From assembly GCF_008831505.1 (NCBI RefSeq), contig NZ_CP044507.1:434001-498000 (forward strand): a stretch of DNA of 64,000 nucleotides, given 5' to 3'. The notes under the pieces are model-generated. The model ran no database searches and was not told the DNA's origin. It saw nothing but the letters and a program-made list of their open reading frames with translations. This stretch comes from Chryseobacterium sp. (GTDB lineage Bacteria > Bacteroidota > Bacteroidia > Flavobacteriales > Weeksellaceae). Positions 8,065 through 16,305 of this stretch are shown in pieces; the stretch's first letter is position 1, and each line of letters begins with the position of its first letter. The position numbers and the translations under genes were made by a program.

Positions 8065-9420
8065 ATGAAAACACACCAACTGATTCTCCTCACTACGGTA
8101 CTTTTTGTAACCTTATTTTATGACGAAGATATGGGCCTGAACCTGGGAATTTTAGGAATTTCCTATGCCTTGCTTACTTTATTCCGTACACCGGAAGCCC
8201 TGCGCACCCGTACTTTCCTGCTCCTTTTTGTCCTCAGCATCCTGTCGGGCGTTTCATTTGCCTGGTACGGCGATTTTGCTTCTTTTTTGGCAGTATTCAC
8301 TTCGCTTGCGCTCCTCACGTTTCACTCCCGGGAGCACGGATTAAAATCCCTGTTCGTAATCCCTGTATTCGGTGTAAATTTTATCACCTTTATCTACAGA
8401 GTATTTCAGTTTGGCGAATGGCTGCCCGCGATAAGTACCTCCTCAGCCTTTAGAAGACTGATTGCGGTGATATTGATCCCGGCATTTTTCATCCTGGCCT
8501 TCTTCGGCATTTACTCACTGGGAAGCACGCACTTTGCCGGAATTTTTGATAATTGGGAGTGGAATTTTGATGTCTGGCAGTTTATTGTTCTCACCTCGCT
8601 GGGATTTTTTATAGCGTTTAACTTCTGGAATTTTAAGATTTATAATTTCTTTCCCGAGTGGAATAATTTTTTGAAGAATGATTTTAATGCCGCCCACCTG
8701 GCACAGAAGCCTACCTCGTCTTTTCTTGGCATTGAAGCAGAACGGACCAGTGGAATTATATCCTTTGCCGCACTGAATATCCTGCTGCTGATCTTTATTA
8801 TTACATTTAATTTTGAACAGTTTTTTGAAACACCTGCTTCTGCAGCTGAGTTGTCAATTGAAACGCATGAGCGGGTGAACGCTGTAATACTCTCCATTGT
8901 GATGGCAGTGTTGGTCATTATGTTTTACTTCAAAGGAAGTTTTAATTTCGATCATAAAGCCCGGCCATTAAAGGTTCTTGCCGAAATCTGGCTTGCATTG
9001 AATGTGATACTGGTGCTATCAGCATTTATCAAGAATTCAGAATATGTACTTCATTTGGGGCTTACCTACAAAAGACTGGGAGTGTATACCTTTGTGATTC
9101 TCTGCATTATCGGCCTTGTGCTCACATTTGTCAAAATAAGAAAGCGGAAGACCAACGCTTATCTCTTTAATCACATGGCCTGGTACTTTTATGGAACAGT
9201 ATTGGTGGCTGCTTTTTTTAACTGGGGGTATCTGGCCACTTCGTATAACATCAGCAACAATAAAGGTAGTTTCGAATTTCACCGGACAATGAACTATAAT
9301 GATGATCTTCTGCTTGAAAAATATCCCCTTGAAGCAGCCAATGTTACAGAAAAAGTAGCGGAGCAAAAGGACAGGACCTTCCTTTCCAGCATCCTTTATT
9401 ACCAAACGATTAATTATTAA
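8065..9420 (+). CDS. DUF4173 (DUF4153-like) multi-pass membrane protein
   Basis: 451 residues with about eleven to twelve hydrophobic helices in the inner membrane. A central loop of about 60 residues carries PEWNNFLKNDF and LGIEAERTSG. The C-terminal part has the MAWYFYGTVLVAAFFNWGYL segment and a soluble tail with SFEFHRTMNYNDDLLLEKYP, features I associate with DUF4173. Function is unknown. It follows the wHTH regulator by 97 bases and precedes a small lipoprotein gene by 5 bases, so these are probably cotranscribed. Confidence 0.78.
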   Translation: MKTHQLILLTTVLFVTLFYDEDMGLNLGILGISYALLTLFRTPEALRTRTFLLLFVLSILSGVSFAWYGDFASFLAVFTSLALLTFHSREHGLKSLFVIPVFGVNFITFIYRVFQFGEWLPAISTSSAFRRLIAVILIPAFFILAFFGIYSLGSTHFAGIFDNWEWNFDVWQFIVLTSLGFFIAFNFWNFKIYNFFPEWNNFLKNDFNAAHLAQKPTSSFLGIEAERTSGIISFAALNILLLIFIITFNFEQFFETPASAAELSIETHERVNAVILSIVMAVLVIMFYFKGSFNFDHKARPLKVLAEIWLALNVILVLSAFIKNSEYVLHLGLTYKRLGVYTFVILCIIGLVLTFVKIRKRKTNAYLFNHMAWYFYGTVLVAAFFNWGYLATSYNISNNKGSFEFHRTMNYNDDLLLEKYPLEAANVTEKVAEQKDRTFLSSILYYQTINY

Positions 9421-9425
9421 GCAAT

Positions 9426-9956
9426 ATGAAAGTGTACGTCCTGGGAATTTTTTCCTTGCTTTTTACAGCATGCAGCAAAAAAGAAATAAAGGAAGCACAT
9501 TACACAGGAAATGATTCCAGTTCTGTTACGGGAAAAACAGCCGCACAACAAAATGCAGCTGTTCCGGAAAGGGCGGTGTCGGTTCAGGAAACAGCTGATT
9601 CAACCGGGCACTCAGAAACTTTCCGCACAATAGACGGTAATAAAATTATCAAAACAATCAGTGGGGATATGATTCCACTTACTGTTGAGGACGAATTTTC
9701 CGATCCCGATCAGCAACTAATTGTAAAAATAAAGAATTTCACAGGCTCAAAGATATCTGCCAGGATCGTCCCGTCGATACCTGAGATGAACATCCGTGTC
9801 AATCAGCTTCGTTTGCCCGACGGTCAATGGGATGGCCCATTCGGCAGAGAATTTTCCTACGAAATAAAAGATTCCGGGGATATTTGGTTAGTCGTGGGGA
9901 AGAGCAATATGGCATCGGGTCGTTCTTTAGGTAAGTTCAAACTGTTTCTCCGGTGA
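9426..9956 (+). CDS. Small lipoprotein, function unknown
   Basis: 176 residues. A short signal peptide ends in the lipobox LFTAC, which makes Cys16 the lipidated residue, followed by SKKE. A low-complexity Thr/Gln/Ala-rich linker (about 28-70) precedes a compact domain from about residue 75, with strands such as QQLIVKIKNFTGSKISARIVPS. No family recognised. The start is 5 bases after the DUF4173 gene, so it likely belongs to that transcript. Confidence 0.7.
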   Translation: MKVYVLGIFSLLFTACSKKEIKEAHYTGNDSSSVTGKTAAQQNAAVPERAVSVQETADSTGHSETFRTIDGNKIIKTISGDMIPLTVEDEFSDPDQQLIVKIKNFTGSKISARIVPSIPEMNIRVNQLRLPDGQWDGPFGREFSYEIKDSGDIWLVVGKSNMASGRSLGKFKLFLR

Positions 9957-10029
9957 ATAATGTTAATTACTGTTAAGAATTTAACTCTGGTATAATATCT
10001 GAAGTACGGTTTTGCAGAAAATCAATACT

Positions 10030-10542
10030 ATGAAAAATACATTCCTTACCGCAGTTTTTGCTACCGCAACTTTAGCAAGCTGTTCCACAGTTTCATCCAT
10101 TATGCAGAATACTTTTCCCTATACTACCAATATCGTGGTGACCCAGGCTTCGCCTGCAAACACTACACTAAGTGCTGTAGGTGCAGGTACCAGCATCAAT
10201 CAGTTGGTGGGTGCTACTTCTAATGTGAAAGATATCCGTGTTGCCAGCGCGAATATGACAGTTACCGCCGGTGGCCAGAGTATGGGTGTCTTCCAAAGTG
10301 TTAAAGTATATCTTTCCGCCGGTGGAAGTGAAGTTCTGGTAGCTTCCCGTGAAAATATTGCCGATAATATTGGTAATACGCTTTCTTTGGATGTGAATTC
10401 AAATCAGGTTCTGGACAGTGTGATGAAGTCCGGCAATGCTGTGCAGCAAAGGATTGTCTATGTTTTGAAAAGCAGTCCTGCCACGGATTTGGGCATCAGA
10501 ACTTCAATGAATTTCAGCAGCCTGCCCGTTACAACCAACTAA
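10030..10542 (+). CDS. Lipoprotein, function unknown
   Basis: 170 residues from the ATG at 10030, preferred over an upstream in-frame TTG because it gives a clean signal peptide. The lipobox is LASC. The mature part is rich in Ser, Thr, Val and Asn with alternating strands (NIVVTQASPANTTLSAVG, QRIVYVLKSS) and is probably an all-beta domain. No family recognised. It is a single gene with its own terminator 30 bases downstream. Confidence 0.7.
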   Translation: MKNTFLTAVFATATLASCSTVSSIMQNTFPYTTNIVVTQASPANTTLSAVGAGTSINQLVGATSNVKDIRVASANMTVTAGGQSMGVFQSVKVYLSAGGSEVLVASRENIADNIGNTLSLDVNSNQVLDSVMKSGNAVQQRIVYVLKSSPATDLGIRTSMNFSSLPVTTN

Positions 10543-10570
10543 GCACCAATTTCTCATATATATTTCAGTA

Positions 10571-10600
10571 GAAGGTCTTCATTTTTAATGAAGGCTTTTT
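10571..10600 (+). terminator. Rho-independent terminator after the lipoprotein gene
   Basis: GAAGGTCTTCATT and AATGAAGGC form a hairpin followed by a T run. It sits between the lipoprotein gene and the convergent dtd gene. Confidence 0.75.
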
Positions 10601-10604
10601 CGTT

Positions 10605-11048
10605 TTAGGGCCTGCTGTCCATGGTGATGGTAACCGGGCCATCATTTAGCAGTGAAACTTTCATGTCTGCACCAAAGATGCCGCTTTGGACATTTAACTG
10701 CGATTTGGAAAGTTCAGTTTTAAAATATTCAAAAAGGGGAATTGCTGTTTCGGGTTTGGCAGCTCTAATAAATGAGGGACGATTGCCTTTCCGGTAATCG
10801 GCTATCAGCGTAAACTGGCTGATGCAGAGTATTCCGCCGTTAATATCCAGGACAGAACGGTTCATCTTGCCTTCTTCATCGCCAAAGATGCGAAGGTTGA
10901 TGATCTTCTGTGCCAGCCATTCAGCATCTTTGTGAACGTCTGTTTCTTCAATACCCACAAGAAGCAGGAGCCCGGTTCCGATTTCTCCCGCAATTTCACC
11001 GTCTACCTTTACGCTGGCTTGCGACACTCTTTGAACTACTACACGCAT
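10605..11048 (-). CDS. dtd: D-aminoacyl-tRNA deacylase
   Basis: 147 residues, the family length. DTD removes D-amino acids from mischarged tRNAs. The start [13 protein letters not shown], the central [19 protein letters not shown] and the C-terminal NDGPVTI are the family hallmarks; SQFTL and the Gly-cisPro motif GPVT form the active site. It follows the small Rieske-like lipoprotein gene by only 9 bases on the same strand, so the two are probably cotranscribed. Confidence 0.95.
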   Translation of the reverse strand: MRVVVQRVSQASVKVDGEIAGEIGTGLLLLVGIEETDVHKDAEWLAQKIINLRIFGDEEGKMNRSVLDINGGILCISQFTLIADYRKGNRPSFIRAAKPETAIPLFEYFKTELSKSQLNVQSGIFGADMKVSLLNDGPVTITMDSRP

Positions 11049-11057
11049 TCCTTTCGT

Positions 11058-11507
11058 CTAATTATAAATGTTAAGGATGTTTGTTCCGGCGTTATAATTG
11101 GACTGATAGGTCTTGGGCGGAACCTGCGCAATCTGGGTAGGCTCGCCGGTATATAATATCCATTCGGCACCGTCTTTGGCGCAGGTGATCTTTATATTGT
11201 CCGTTACCATAAGTGTGGTATTGGAATCCGGACAAAGGTGAGGCGCGTTACGGTCGTAAACTTTAAATCCGGTAGTGGTACGTACTACAATCAGGCCGCG
11301 CGTACCGGGACTTTGTTCATTTACATAAATCCACCCACCTACATTTTGCAGACTTTGGTATGAGGGTAAATTCAGATTAAGAACTACATTTATATTCGTG
11401 TCGGGAAAGCAGCTCACAGTTTCAGCGGTCCGGCCGCAGGAAGTTAGATTTAATGCGCTGAATACCAGAATAAATACTGCTGTTATCAGGGTGCCGACCT
11501 GTTTCAT
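11058..11507 (-). CDS. Rieske-fold-like lipoprotein lacking a normal Fe-S ligand set
   Basis: 149 residues. The signal peptide ends in the lipobox LTSC. Mature residues 30-149 match a flavobacterial lipoprotein type related to Rieske proteins, often encoded beside greA: an opening VVLNLNLPSYQSLQNVGGWIYV, a middle FKVYDRNAPHLCPDSNT and a later ITCAKDGAEWILYTGEPTQ. A true Rieske centre needs C-x-H and C-x2-H pairs. Here the first region reads PHLCP and the second CAKDG, so the second histidine pair is missing and a 2Fe-2S cluster is unlikely. It may be a structural relic of the fold. The neighbour dtd gives no functional clue. Confidence 0.6.
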   Translation of the reverse strand: MKQVGTLITAVFILVFSALNLTSCGRTAETVSCFPDTNINVVLNLNLPSYQSLQNVGGWIYVNEQSPGTRGLIVVRTTTGFKVYDRNAPHLCPDSNTTLMVTDNIKITCAKDGAEWILYTGEPTQIAQVPPKTYQSNYNAGTNILNIYN

Positions 11508-11611
11508 ATTAAATTATATTTTATATATTTGTACAACGAAATACAAATATAATCATTGTCCGGGCTGTAATGGTCGGATAATTTTTTTTTACTTAATATA
11601 AAAATAAGATC

Positions 11612-12082
11612 ATGTCAACATACGTAACGCAGGAGGGATTGGATAAGATGAAATCCGAACTGGACAAACTTGAGAGTATTGAAAGACCAAAGATTACCCA
11701 GCAGATCGCTGAGGCGCGGGATAAAGGCGATCTTTCCGAAAATGCAGAGTATGATGCCGCAAAGGAAGCACAGGGTATGCTGGAAATGAGAATTTCCAAA
11801 CTGAAAGACCTGATTGCTAATGCCAAAGTAATTAACGAGAACCTTCTGGATACTTCTAAAGTATCTATACTTACCACGGTGCGTCTCAAAAATAACGGAA
11901 CCAAGCAGGAGCAGAAATTCACCCTGGTTCCTGATAACGAAAGTGATCTTAAGAGTGGTAAGATCTCTGTGAACACGCCGATTGCAAAAGGACTTTTAGG
12001 TAAGGCCGTTGGCGACCAGGCAGAAATTGAGTTGCCTAACGGTAACAAACTGTCTTTTGAGGTGCTGGAAATCTCACTGTAA
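11612..12082 (+). CDS. greA: Transcription elongation factor GreA
   Basis: 156 residues, standard for GreA, which rescues backtracked RNA polymerase by stimulating transcript cleavage. The N-terminal coiled coil carries the catalytic acidic tip in ARDKGDLSENAEYDAAKEAQG (about residues 37-57). The C-terminal domain ends with the LLGKAVGDQAEIELPNGN segment. The start MSTYVTQEGLDKMK is the usual one. A -7-like TAATTTTT with TTG at 11556 precedes it. The HIT gene starts 29 bases after its stop, a pairing common in Flavobacteriia. Confidence 0.96.
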   Translation: MSTYVTQEGLDKMKSELDKLESIERPKITQQIAEARDKGDLSENAEYDAAKEAQGMLEMRISKLKDLIANAKVINENLLDTSKVSILTTVRLKNNGTKQEQKFTLVPDNESDLKSGKISVNTPIAKGLLGKAVGDQAEIELPNGNKLSFEVLEISL

Positions 12083-12111
12083 TATTGAAAAGTTATTTTA
12101 CTGACTGTAAT

Positions 12112-12501
12112 ATGAGCACAGTATTCACTAAAATTATTGAGGGCGAAATCCCGGCATATAAAATTGCTGAAGATGACCGTTTCCTGGCATTCCTGGATGT
12201 GATGCCCCTCGTTAAAGGACATACACTGGTAATTCCGAAAAAAGAAACGGATCTTATCTTTGATATGGAAACGGAAGAATATAAGGAACTTTGGGCTTTC
12301 GCACAGAAGGTGGCTGCCAAAGTTGGCAAGGCCATTCCCTGTGTCCGCGTTGGAATCGCGGTGGTGGGTCTCGAGGTTCCCCATGCACACATTCATCTCG
12401 TTCCGTTAAATTTAATTGGTGATCTCAATTTTGCAAATGTGAGGCTCAAACTAAGCGAAACAGAATTCAGGGACATTCAGGAAGCTATAGTTAAGGCCTG
12501 A
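12112..12501 (+). CDS. HIT family nucleotide-binding protein
   Basis: 129 residues from the ATG at 12112; an in-frame TTG at 12085 was rejected because MSTVFTKIIEGEIPAYKIAED is the normal family start. The histidine triad is HAHIHLVPL near residues 90-98. HIT proteins hydrolyse phosphoramidate or dinucleoside substrates. The gene follows greA and ends at a strong terminator, so greA and hit probably form one transcript. Confidence 0.93.
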   Translation: MSTVFTKIIEGEIPAYKIAEDDRFLAFLDVMPLVKGHTLVIPKKETDLIFDMETEEYKELWAFAQKVAAKVGKAIPCVRVGIAVVGLEVPHAHIHLVPLNLIGDLNFANVRLKLSETEFRDIQEAIVKA

Positions 12502-12510
12502 ACATAAATT

Positions 12511-12542
12511 AAGTCGTAAAATTTATTTTTTTACGACTTTTT
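12511..12542 (+). terminator. Terminator of the greA-HIT transcript
   Basis: AAGTCGTAAAA and TTTTACGACTT form an 11-bp stem over a short loop, ending in a T run. Confidence 0.9.
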
Positions 12543-12593
12543 CATCCGGTGAACAGCACCATTTTACCTTACAAATTATATTTAAGAAAAAAC

Positions 12594-13781
12594 ATGAATA
12601 AAAATCAGTGTTCATTTTGTGGCAGAAAAAGAAACGAAGTGGAGATGCTTGTGGCCGGTCAGGAAGGCTTTATCTGCGAAACCTGTATTGAACAGGCACA
12701 CGGTATTGTGAAGGAAGGCACAAAGAAGGATGGATCGGCACCGGCTCAAAAGCTGGAGGACCTGAAAAAACCGAAGGAGATCAAGACTTATCTGGACGAA
12801 TATGTAATAGGACAGGATCAGGCTAAAAAGCAGCTCTCGATTGCAGTATATAATCATTACAAGAGGTTGCTTCATTCCAAAGTGGAAAACAGGGAAGTGG
12901 AGATCGAAAAGTCCAATATCATTATGATCGGCGAAACCGGAACGGGTAAGACCCTCTTGGCCAAAACTATCGCCAGGGAACTTAACGTCCCTTTCTGTAT
13001 TGTTGATGCTACTATTCTTACCGAAGCTGGTTATGTAGGCGAGGATGTGGAAAGTATTCTGTCCAGACTCCTCATGGTGGCTGATTATGATGTTGAAAAA
13101 GCGGAGCGCGGAATCGTTTTTATTGACGAAATAGACAAGATTGCCAGAAAATCAGACAACCCGAGCATCACACGCGACGTTTCCGGCGAAGGAGTGCAGC
13201 AGGGTCTGTTGAAACTTCTGGAAGGAAGCATTGTTAATGTACCGCCGCAGGGTGGGCGCAAGCATCCGGATCAGAAATACATCCAGGTAAATACACAGAA
13301 TATTCTTTTTATCGCCGGTGGAGCTTTCGACGGGATAAAAGAAATCATAGAAAGAAGACTGAATAAGCAGGCTATCGGTTTCAGTGCCGAGAAACTGAAC
13401 AGTACAGCCGAGGGAAGTTATATCCTGAGCCAAATCAATGCAATTGACTTAAGAAAATTCGGACTTATTCCCGAACTGTTGGGCCGCTTTCCAATCGTTA
13501 CACATCTTGATGCCCTTACAAAGGAAACGATGATAAGGATTATGACCGAGCCTAAGAACTCAATCGTAAACCAGTTTGTGGAACTCTTTAAGATGGACGG
13601 AATCAAGCTTGAATTTACCGAAGGCGCGATTGAAAGAATTGTAGAAGAGACCATTGAAAAAGGGTTGGGCGCCCGTGGTCTTAGAGGTACTACCGAAAAG
13701 GTGCTGGAAGATCATATGTTTTCCATTGGCGAGCATGACGAAATCATTCTCACTCCGGAAGATATCAGGATCAGTAGTTAA
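12594..13781 (+). CDS. clpX: ATP-dependent Clp protease ATP-binding subunit ClpX
   Basis: 395 residues from the ATG at 12594 ([16 protein letters not shown]); an upstream in-frame start at 12549 was rejected because it adds 15 residues before the zinc domain. ClpX unfolds substrates for ClpP. The C4 zinc domain is CSFC and CETC. Walker A is GETGTGKT at about 113-120, Walker B is [12 protein letters not shown], and the pore and sensor regions [16 protein letters not shown]-type and GLGARGLRG are present. It is a single gene; clpP is not in the window. Downstream is an unrelated secreted thioredoxin-like gene. Confidence 0.97.
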   Translation: MNKNQCSFCGRKRNEVEMLVAGQEGFICETCIEQAHGIVKEGTKKDGSAPAQKLEDLKKPKEIKTYLDEYVIGQDQAKKQLSIAVYNHYKRLLHSKVENREVEIEKSNIIMIGETGTGKTLLAKTIARELNVPFCIVDATILTEAGYVGEDVESILSRLLMVADYDVEKAERGIVFIDEIDKIARKSDNPSITRDVSGEGVQQGLLKLLEGSIVNVPPQGGRKHPDQKYIQVNTQNILFIAGGAFDGIKEIIERRLNKQAIGFSAEKLNSTAEGSYILSQINAIDLRKFGLIPELLGRFPIVTHLDALTKETMIRIMTEPKNSIVNQFVELFKMDGIKLEFTEGAIERIVEETIEKGLGARGLRGTTEKVLEDHMFSIGEHDEIILTPEDIRISS

Positions 13782-13884
13782 ACGGAACTTCAGCGGCTTT
13801 TTGCCGGAGGATTTAACCATCACTCTCAATTTCAATCAATACAATTCGGTTCTTTCAATTATTTCAGAGACTTTATAAATAAAT

Positions 13885-15168
13885 ATGAGCAAATACGCAT
13901 TTCTTATCGCCATCATTACAGGGTCTTTTTTGCAGGCACAGTTTTCGGTTACAGTAGACGCACCGCCGGCATTTACTGCAAAAGAAGCAATTCTCTATAC
14001 ACTAAACGGTTCCAAGGATATTATTGTGTCCAGGGAAATGAAAAAGAATTCGGGCTGGACCTTTAAAGTGCCGCAGCGTTACGTGGGGATGATGAAAATT
14101 TACTTTCCGGAGAACAATGCTTCATTCAGCATGATTTCTGAAAATAAGGATGTCAGTCTCAAACTCGAGTCCGAAGGCAATAAGATAAATGTGGTATACA
14201 ATGATCCTGTAAATATGCTGATGGAAAAGGTACAGGACCAGCAGAAGAAAAAAGATCTCATTTATCCTGCCCTCGTCCAGATTAAGGAATATTACAGGCC
14301 GGGGACAGATTTTGGCAAAGCTTTGGAAAAGGAAATCCGGGAAATCGGCCAAACCTATACCGTTGATCCGTCCAGCAATCCGTTTGTGAACTATTACAAC
14401 ACCAATTACAATAAATTTCTGGTAGAGAGATCTGCCGAGACGATGCCGGCACAAAAAGAAATTGCCGATTTTATTGCGAATTCGGGTGAGATGCTGGAGT
14501 CATCATCACTGCTTCGTCCGGTACTGGTGAATTTCCTGAACTCCGCCGGAAGTGCTAATGTGGATTCCTTCGTTGATGCCTTACTCAAAAGGTTGAATGT
14601 AGAAACACCTCGCGGACAGACGGTGATGTCGGAACTCATTGATATTTTTGATGTTTATGGTATGACAGCTTTAAAAGATAAATACCTGACCCAAGCCAAA
14701 AACCTCAAATGTACAATCAATGACAGATTGGCTTCTACAATAAAAGCGAATAACAATGTGGAATTGGGAGCCCTTTTCCCTGACTATAAGTTTGTACGCT
14801 CCTCCAATACATCGGCCAAAAATCTTCACAGTGTAAAAGCGGATAAAAAAGTGATTGTTTTCTGGTCCGCTACATGTTCACACTGCGAAGCTGAACTTCC
14901 AAAATTATTGGAAAGATACAATGCCATGAAGGCCCAAAATATTGAAGTAGTTGGATTTTCATTGGATTCTGACCGCGGAGTGTACGAGAGCAAGGTAGCG
15001 GCATTGCCCTGGATTAACGACAGTGAACTGCGCGGCTGGAACAGTTCCTATACGGAAACCTTTAATATCCATGCTACGCCTACCTATTTTGTTGTAGATG
15101 CCCAAAACCGCATCATTGCGAAGCCTGATCATGTAAGTGATGTTTTACAGTTTTTAAACCTAAAATAA
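13885..15168 (+). CDS. Periplasmic TlpA-like thioredoxin-fold protein
   Basis: 427 residues. An N-terminal signal peptide (cleavage near LQA-Q, residue 18-19) exports it. Residues about 20-280 are a helical and beta N-terminal region typical of Bacteroidota TlpA/AhpC-like proteins. The thioredoxin domain begins near residue 295 (ELGALFPDYKF) and carries the redox motif CSHC in FWSATCSHCEAELP, then the cis-Pro segment ATPTYFVVDAQ. The role is probably as a thiol-disulfide reductase in the periplasm; partners are unknown. The gene ends 2 bases before the tRNA-Met promoter. Confidence 0.87.
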   Translation: MSKYAFLIAIITGSFLQAQFSVTVDAPPAFTAKEAILYTLNGSKDIIVSREMKKNSGWTFKVPQRYVGMMKIYFPENNASFSMISENKDVSLKLESEGNKINVVYNDPVNMLMEKVQDQQKKKDLIYPALVQIKEYYRPGTDFGKALEKEIREIGQTYTVDPSSNPFVNYYNTNYNKFLVERSAETMPAQKEIADFIANSGEMLESSSLLRPVLVNFLNSAGSANVDSFVDALLKRLNVETPRGQTVMSELIDIFDVYGMTALKDKYLTQAKNLKCTINDRLASTIKANNNVELGALFPDYKFVRSSNTSAKNLHSVKADKKVIVFWSATCSHCEAELPKLLERYNAMKAQNIEVVGFSLDSDRGVYESKVAALPWINDSELRGWNSSYTETFNIHATPTYFVVDAQNRIIAKPDHVSDVLQFLNLK

Positions 15169-15170
15169 TT

Positions 15171-15200
15171 TTGTCAGATTTTAAAAACTTTATATATTTG
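15171..15200 (+). promoter_or_regulatory. Promoter of tRNA-Met
   Basis: TTG at 15171-15173, a 19-base spacer, TATATTTG at 15193-15200; the tRNA starts 12 bases later. A full match to the Bacteroidota promoter. Confidence 0.85.
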
Positions 15201-15212
15201 CACCACTTTAAC

Positions 15213-15286
15213 GGCGAGGTAGCTCAGTTGGTTAGAGCGCAGGATTCATAACCCTGAGGTCACGGGTTCAATTCCCGTCTTCGCTA
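15213..15286 (+). tRNA. tRNA-Met (CAT)
   Basis: 74 bases with a full cloverleaf. The acceptor is GGCGAGG with CTTCGCT, the D arm AGCTCAGTTGGTTAGAGC, anticodon CAT at 15247-15249, and T arm ACGGG-TTCAATT-CCCGT. CCA is not encoded. The anticodon stem lacks the GGG/CCC pairs of initiator tRNA, so this is the elongator type. The last anticodon-stem pair is A-C. The 3' part of this gene is repeated three times in the following tandem array. Confidence 0.93.
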
Positions 15287-15289
15287 CAC

Positions 15290-15319
15290 AATCCCATCTA
15301 TATCAGGTGGGATTTTTTT
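15290..15319 (+). terminator. tRNA-Met terminator, also copied in each downstream unit
   Basis: AATCCCA and TGGGATT pair over a short loop and are followed by seven T. Equivalent hairpins follow each tRNA remnant near 15629-15658, 15968-15997 and 16307-16338. The start codons of the GIY-YIG ORFs lie only 3-6 bases after these T runs. Confidence 0.88.
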
Positions 15320-15323
15320 GTTT

Positions 15324-15574
15324 ATGGATGAATTTGTAGTTTATGTGTTATACAGCAGAAGCTCCGGCAAGACTTATGCCGGATTCACCTCGGATTTAAT
15401 CACCAGGTTTCATTCGCACAATCATTTTTCTGCCAAAGGCTACACAGCAATGTTTCGGCCTCGGGAAGTTGTACATGTTGAATTTTTTCAACGAAGTATG
15501 AAGCGATGGTTCGTGAACGATGGCTGAAGTCCGGTGCCGGTCGGGAGTGGCTCCGGGCGAATATACTGTTTTGA
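15324..15574 (+). pseudogene. GIY-YIG nuclease, unit 1, frameshifted
   Basis: The same ORF as at 15662 and 16001, but one A is missing near 15489 (TTTTTTCAACG here, TTTTTTACAACG in the others). The frame then reads QRSMKRWFVNDG and stops early at 15527. The N-terminal nuclease motifs (VYVLYSRSSGKTYAGFTSD) are kept, with Ala in place of Val before GFT. The C-terminal half, with the RERWLKSG glutamate, is lost, so the product is probably inactive. Confidence 0.85.
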
Positions 15575-15627
15575 GCAGGATTCCTATCCGCCGCGGCGGA
15601 CCGGGTTTAATTCCCGTCTTCGCTACA
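15573..15627 (+). other. tRNA-Met 3'-half remnant 1
   Basis: GAGCAGGATTC followed by CTATCC, the palindrome TCCGCCGCGGCGGA, then GGGTTTAATTCCC and GTCTTCGCTACA. It mirrors tRNA-Met from its D-arm end to its 3' end, with the anticodon loop replaced by the GC palindrome. There is no D stem or 5' acceptor strand, so no functional tRNA. Confidence 0.85.
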
Positions 15628-15661
15628 CAATCCCACTCTATACGGTGGGATTTTTTTGTTT

Positions 15662-15913
15662 ATGGATGAATTTGTAGTTTATGTGTTATACAGCAGAAGC
15701 TCCGGCAAGACTTATGTCGGCTTCACCTCGGATTTAATCACCAGGTTTCATTCGCACAATCATTTTTCTGCCAAAGGCTACACAGCAAGGTTTCGGCCTT
15801 GGGAAGTTGTACATGTTGAATTTTTTACAACGAAGCATGAAGCTATGGTTCGTGAACGATGGCTGAAGTCCGGTGCCGGTCGGGAGTGGCTCCGGGAGAA
15901 TATCCTGTTTTGA
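15662..15913 (+). CDS. Small GIY-YIG nuclease family protein, unit 2 (intact)
   Basis: 83 residues from the ATG at 15662; a TTG six bases upstream lies in the terminator T run. The protein is a bare GIY-YIG domain of the UvrC-N-like type: VYVLYS and KTYVGFT are the two strand motifs, the Arg in LITRFHSHN and the Glu in EAMVRERWLKSGAGR are the catalytic positions, and RPWEVVHVEFF is the central strand. Such single-domain proteins are predicted nucleases, and several relatives are homing enzymes. It sits between tRNA remnants within the tandem array. No ribosome-binding site or promoter can fit between the terminator and the ATG, so expression would need read-through from tRNA-Met. Confidence 0.85.
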   Translation: MDEFVVYVLYSRSSGKTYVGFTSDLITRFHSHNHFSAKGYTARFRPWEVVHVEFFTTKHEAMVRERWLKSGAGREWLRENILF

Positions 15914-15966
15914 GCAGGATTCCTATCCGCCGCGGCGGACCGGGTTTAATTCCCGTCTTCGCTACA
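15912..15966 (+). other. tRNA-Met 3'-half remnant 2
   Basis: Identical in layout to remnant 1: GAGCAGGATTC, GC palindrome TCCGCCGCGGCGGA, T-arm GGGTTTAATTCCC and acceptor end GTCTTCGCTACA. It overlaps the stop codon of the unit 2 ORF by two bases. Confidence 0.85.
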
Positions 15967-16000
15967 CAATCCCACTCTGTACGGTGGGATTTTTTTGTTG

Positions 16001-16252
16001 ATGAATGAATTTGTAGTTTATGTGTTATACAGCAGAAGCTTCGGTAAGATTTATGTCGGATTCACCTCGGATTTAATCAACAGGTTTCATTCGCACAATC
16101 ATTTTTCTGCCAAAGGCTACACAGCAAGGTTTTGGCCTTGGGAAGTTGTACATGTTGAATTTTTTACAACGAAGCATGAAGCGATGGTTCGTGAACGATG
16201 GCTGAAGTCTGGTGCCGGCCGGGAGTGGCTCCGGGCGAATGTCTTATTTTGA
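16001..16252 (+). CDS. Small GIY-YIG nuclease family protein, unit 3 (intact)
   Basis: 83 residues, nearly identical to the unit 2 protein. It starts MNEFVVYVLYSRSFGKIYVGFTSDLINRF, with a few conservative changes (Ser to Phe, Thr to Ile, Thr to Asn, Arg to Trp near residue 45), and ends with REWLRANVLF. All catalytic positions of the GIY-YIG fold seen in unit 2 are kept. The substitutions show that the copies have been separate for some time and that two of the three remain open. Confidence 0.85.
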   Translation: MNEFVVYVLYSRSFGKIYVGFTSDLINRFHSHNHFSAKGYTARFWPWEVVHVEFFTTKHEAMVRERWLKSGAGREWLRANVLF

Positions 16253-16305
16253 GCAGGATTCCTATCCGCCGCGGCGGACCGGGTTCATTTCCCGTCTTCG
16301 CTACA
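16251..16305 (+). other. tRNA-Met 3'-half remnant 3
   Basis: Same layout as remnants 1 and 2, with GGGTTCATTTCCC as T arm. It is followed by a fourth terminator copy and the truncated start of a fourth unit. Confidence 0.85.

Noticed and set aside
11593-12396. Antisense ORF of 267 codons opposite greA and the HIT gene
   Set aside because: Both sense genes are certain; the antisense reading is Ser/Leu-rich noise.
15573-16305. Three extra tRNA genes in the tandem array
   Set aside because: Only the 3' half is present; the 5' acceptor strand and D arm are missing and the anticodon loop is replaced by a palindrome.
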